Part shown: one piece after another, positions 21,322 to 23,354 of the stretch
Numbering within the stretch: the stretch's first letter is position 1
Layout of the letters: every line of letters begins with the position of its first letter
Assembly: GCA_045585875.1 (NCBI GenBank)
Contig: JAZMZH010000069.1
Location: 1-23,354 of the forward strand
DNA length: 23,354 bases
Direction: 5' to 3'
DNA from: JAVBQJ01 sp045585875
Lineage (GTDB): Bacteria > Verrucomicrobiota > Lentisphaeria > Victivallales > Victivallaceae
The notes under the pieces: model-generated
What the model saw: the letters and a program-made list of their open reading frames with translations, nothing else
The model's database searches: none
What the model was told of the DNA's origin: nothing
Translations under genes and position numbers: made by a program

Positions 21322-22512
21322 ATGGCGTTCCCCATCACGACTACGGCATCCGGAGAATCTCCGGCACAGTTGCCGCGCGTTGCCCCGGAAACGGCGAAGA
21401 GAGGCTTCTGGAGGAACGATCACCCGAGGTGGGAGTCAATACGTTATCTGGATCAGCAGTTCCTCGCCCGGTCCCGGCTCGGCAACATCCTCGATGTCCT
21501 CGACCTTTCCAAGCTCGAGGCGAACCAGATGAAGATCATCACCGCGTTCACCGATTTCAACGCCCTCTGCCGCGAGGTCATGCTCATCTTCACCTTCCGC
21601 GCCAAGGAAAACGGCAACCGGCTCGTCTCCGATGTCCCGGATGACCTCCCGGAACTCGAAATCGACAACATCCGCATCCGTCAGATCCTGATCAACCTCT
21701 TCGGAAACGCCGTCAAGTTCACGAAGAACGGGACCATCACGCTCCATGTCTCCTTTACCCCCGATCCCGGTTCCGCGGACACCGGCACGCTCCGCTGCGC
21801 CGTCTCCGATACCGGCATCGGCATTTCCGAGGAAGACCAGAAGAAGCTCATGGAACCCTTCGTCCAGCTTTCCAACCTGCGCGGCACCAATGCCGTAAAC
21901 AACGGCACGGGCCTCGGACTCTCCATCTCCAAACGTCTGGCCGTGTGCATGAACGGCGAACTGACCTGTACCAGCAGGATCGGAGAGGGGAGCACTTTCG
22001 CGGTGACGCTCAACTCCGTGCGCTGCCGGGCAAAGACCGTCCATGCGGAAAAGGAGCAGTCCCGGACCAACCCCGAAACGACAGCCCTGACCTGCGCCAT
22101 GAAGCCGATCCGCATCCTCATTGTCGACGATGTGCCGTTGAACCTCCATGTTGCGAAGGCGCTCTTCAATAAGATCGGATTCGATGAGATCTTCACCGCC
22201 GGGTCGGGCAGGGCGGCCCTGGAACTCCTCGACAGACAGCCTGTCGACCTGATCCTCTCCGACATGTGGATGCCGGAGATGAGCGGCGCCGAATTCTCCG
22301 CCGAAGTGAAGAAGGATCCCCGATTCGCCCATATTCCGATCGTCGCGCAGACCGCCGATGTCGAGACGAGCGGCAATTTCGACATGTCGCATTTCGACGC
22401 CGTCATCCTGAAGCCCCTTACCAAGGCGAAACTCTCCAACATGGTCAAACGCATCATCGAGGACGGAGATCTGCGAAAGGGCGACGACGGGGCGCCGATC
22501 AACCTCGGATGA
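21322..22512 (+). pseudogene. Hybrid histidine kinase lacking its phospho-acceptor half
   Basis: The frame encodes 396 residues, of which those from about 53 onward match a hybrid sensor kinase. These are the end of the dimerisation helix (NILDVLDLSKLEANQM, 55-70) and a HATPase domain with N box NLFGNAVKF (125-133), DTGIGI (163-168) and GTGLGLSIS (195-203). A receiver domain follows, with D269/D270, phospho-acceptor D314 in LILSDMWMP, T344 and K364. The H box (normally ...SHEIRTPLN) and all sensor domains are missing. The first ~50 residues look like random translated sequence, and no ribosome binding site is evident. It is probably a 5'-deleted gene. A free-standing ATPase-receiver protein is less likely. 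Confidence 0.75.
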
Positions 22513-22892
22513 TCTGACGTTGCAGTTTGATTTTCATGATCGTGTCCTGTTCGAGATTTTTGCAGGTTTTGATGCTTTTCCCGAATGGAACGGACATTTC
22601 GGGACGATAGCCTGCGTTTTGCACCTTCCTTGAAAAGGGGCTCTGCGGTTTTGTTTTTTCCGGTCGTTGGGGAGCAATTCGGACGGCAGGCGATGCGGAT
22701 CCCCCGTCGTTTGCGATCGCGCCTTGTTGAAACATCCCTTCGCCGTGTATATCGGAGCGGGCAGTTGTATAAGGAACAGGGATTTATGTTTGATGCCATG
22801 GATGAGGGAAAAGGATTCCCCGACTCAGAATACCGCCGGGTGCAGCGATTCCAACTCGATGACACTCACAGGATTCTGATTTTTTTGAGGTG
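22513..22892. other. Stretch without a convincing gene
   Basis: About 380 bases after the kinase fragment. Frames of ~100 (plus) and ~78 (minus) codons exist but show no domain, no good ribosome binding site and no composition typical of the neighbouring genes. I see no promoter matching the window's consensus here. Confidence 0.5.
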
Positions 22893-22912
22893 AAAAAGCG
22901 GTTTCAGACCGC
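22893..22912 (-). terminator. Rho-independent terminator-like hairpin (minus strand)
   Basis: Read on the minus strand, GCGGT-CTGAA-ACCGC is followed directly by TTTTT. It would stop transcription coming from the right. The stem is only 5 bp. Confidence 0.4.
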
Positions 22913-22937
22913 GGGGCGAATTTCAAAACGGGCCGCC

Positions 22938-23007
22938 TTTTTTTGCCGGCGGGCAAAAAAAATGAAGCCGTCAGGCTTCGCTTCATGCCGCGCAAGCGGC
23001 GCTTCAT
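22938..23007. repeat. Cluster of three stacked hairpins
   Basis: First, TTTTTTTGCC-GGCG-GGCAAAAAAA (22938-22961) is a symmetric terminator-like stem. Second, GAAGCC-GTCA-GGCTTC (22964-22979). Third, GCCGC-GCAA-GCGGC (22987-23000). GCTTCAT occurs twice (22980-22986 and 23001-23007), and its inverse begins the second hairpin. The pattern resembles REP-type intergenic palindromes. The GGCAAAAAAA.ATGAAGCC junction recurs at 15840-15858. Confidence 0.55.
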
Positions 23008-23054
23008 AATCCGGCTCGTCCGCCGCAGCCTTGGCGAAGGAGTAAGGTTATGTC

Positions 23055-23208
23055 GTTTTTTACAACTTTTTCGCCATGTGCCTGAAACACACTCGGAATT
23101 GATCAATTCCCCAAAATTCTGAAATCGGCCCGAAATTCCGACTTTTTCTGCCGTTTTCGGCGATTGCCCGGGGAGTGTTGGAATTTTGATGATACCCGTT
23201 TCACATTC
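23055..23208. repeat. Diverged intergenic repeat, copy B
   Basis: Aligns in order with copy A at 6801-6965 (same orientation). Shared blocks include ACTTTTTCGCC, GTGCCTGAAACACAC, AATTCTGAAATCGGCCC, TTTTCTGCCGTTTT, GGGGAG and GATACCC. Copy B lies directly after the hairpin cluster. Confidence 0.6.
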
Positions 23209-23250
23209 TGCCACCGACCGCTTGCGTTTCCGGGAGGAGAATGAATACCT

Positions 23251-23276
23251 TTGCAGAAAACTGCATTTTTGTTCAA
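23251..23276. promoter_or_regulatory. Operator-like repeat, upstream copy
   Basis: A 26-base unit (TTGCAGAAAACTGCA then TTTTTGTTCAA) identical at 22 of 26 positions, without gaps, to 23327-23352. It contains the perfect inverted repeat TGCAG-AAAA-CTGCA. It lies just upstream of a strong promoter. Confidence 0.6.
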
Positions 23277-23283
23277 TCAAGAC

Positions 23284-23311
23284 TTGAAAAAAGCGCTCTG
23301 GGAGATATATT
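23284..23311 (+). promoter_or_regulatory. Promoter reading off the right edge
   Basis: TTGAAA (23284-23289), 16 bases, TATATT (23306-23311). It is bracketed by two operator-like repeats; the gene it serves lies beyond 23354. Confidence 0.7.
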
Positions 23312-23326
23312 AAACGCTGAACACTT

Positions 23327-23352
23327 TTGCAGTAAACGACAATTTTGTTCAA
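23327..23352. promoter_or_regulatory. Operator-like repeat, downstream copy
   Basis: The second 26-base unit (TTGCAGTAAACGACA then ATTTTGTTCAA), 76 bases from the first, overlapping the predicted first transcribed bases. Its inverted repeat is degenerate. Confidence 0.55.
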
Positions 23353-23354
23353 CA

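Noticed and set aside
21316..21333. GGGGAA-ATGGCG-TTCCCC hairpin as terminator of the nuclease gene
   Set aside because: A perfect 6-bp stem but no following T-run, so termination is not supported.
21288..21644. Plus-strand frame overlapping the start of the kinase fragment
   Set aside because: It is out of frame with the kinase domains and continues through them as an Arg/Pro-rich shadow.
22585..22893. A 102-codon plus-strand frame after the kinase fragment
   Set aside because: No domain, no ribosome binding site and no promoter could be found; it may be chance.
22825..23352. A 175-codon minus-strand frame spanning the right-edge repeats
   Set aside because: It runs through hairpins, the diverged repeat and the operator-like units. 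The translated product is basic and featureless. A weak resemblance between its centre and the same frame in repeat copy A is noted in the repeat finding.
1..23354. CRISPR arrays, insertion sequences or transposase genes
   Set aside because: No regularly spaced identical repeats and no transposase or integrase motifs were seen on either strand.

Overview
The window is G+C-rich and reads as a bacterial chromosome segment from an anaerobic, diderm organism. The evidence is a class I hybrid-cluster protein with ferredoxin partners, a lipobox protein, secreted SUMF1-type and NUC1-type proteins, and a cytoplasmic rhamnosidase-like glycosidase. The mix suggests a gut-type member of the PVC group, perhaps Lentisphaerota/Victivallales. 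That placement is inference; no phylogenetic marker was tested.

Region 1 (1-6540, minus strand) is a tightly packed operon whose genes overlap by 4-20 bp: a GT39-like membrane glycosyltransferase, an RlmN-type radical SAM methyltransferase, a GH78-like glycosidase and a M.TaqI-like adenine methyltransferase that runs off the left edge. One promoter (TTGAAC-17-TATATT) and a possible short upstream reading frame precede it. A tRNA-Ser(UGA) with encoded CCA lies divergently at 6636-6723. After it come about 450 noncoding bases holding one copy of a diverged repeat that recurs near the right edge.

Region 2 (7179-15914) is a mosaic accessory region. It holds an arsR-arsP type metalloid cassette; an operon TetR-hcp-NapH-like-ferredoxin that looks like a nitric oxide/hydroxylamine defence unit; and a LysR regulator divergent from a secreted Cys-nucleophile alpha/beta hydrolase. 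Scattered through it are one intact YolD-like gene, two YolD fragments, the last ~40 codons of a Y-family DNA polymerase and a truncated cyclophilin-fold lipoprotein-like gene. I read these as debris of an SOS polymerase-YolD module. The two YolD fragments sit at the two ends of the region in the order expected of a single interrupted minus-strand gene.

Region 3 (15910-19755, minus strand) has a PheC-like cyclohexadienyl dehydratase/solute-binding lipoprotein, a large GT-C-like membrane protein and a secreted SUMF1-domain protein. A 104-bp inverted-repeat block then carries outward-facing, near-symmetric promoters. On its right is a membrane-anchored DNA/RNA non-specific endonuclease with a ~260-nt leader.

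Region 4 (21284-23354) holds a hybrid histidine kinase lacking its phospho-acceptor half, then about 840 bp with no convincing gene. This last stretch has a terminator-like hairpin, a block of stacked hairpins, the second copy of the diverged repeat, and a promoter bracketed by two 26-bp operator-like repeats 76 bp apart that would serve a gene beyond the edge.

Nine candidate promoters share an exact TATATT -10 box, and eight have a TTG-starting -35 at 16-17 bp, most often TTGAAA. This looks like the housekeeping promoter of this genome.
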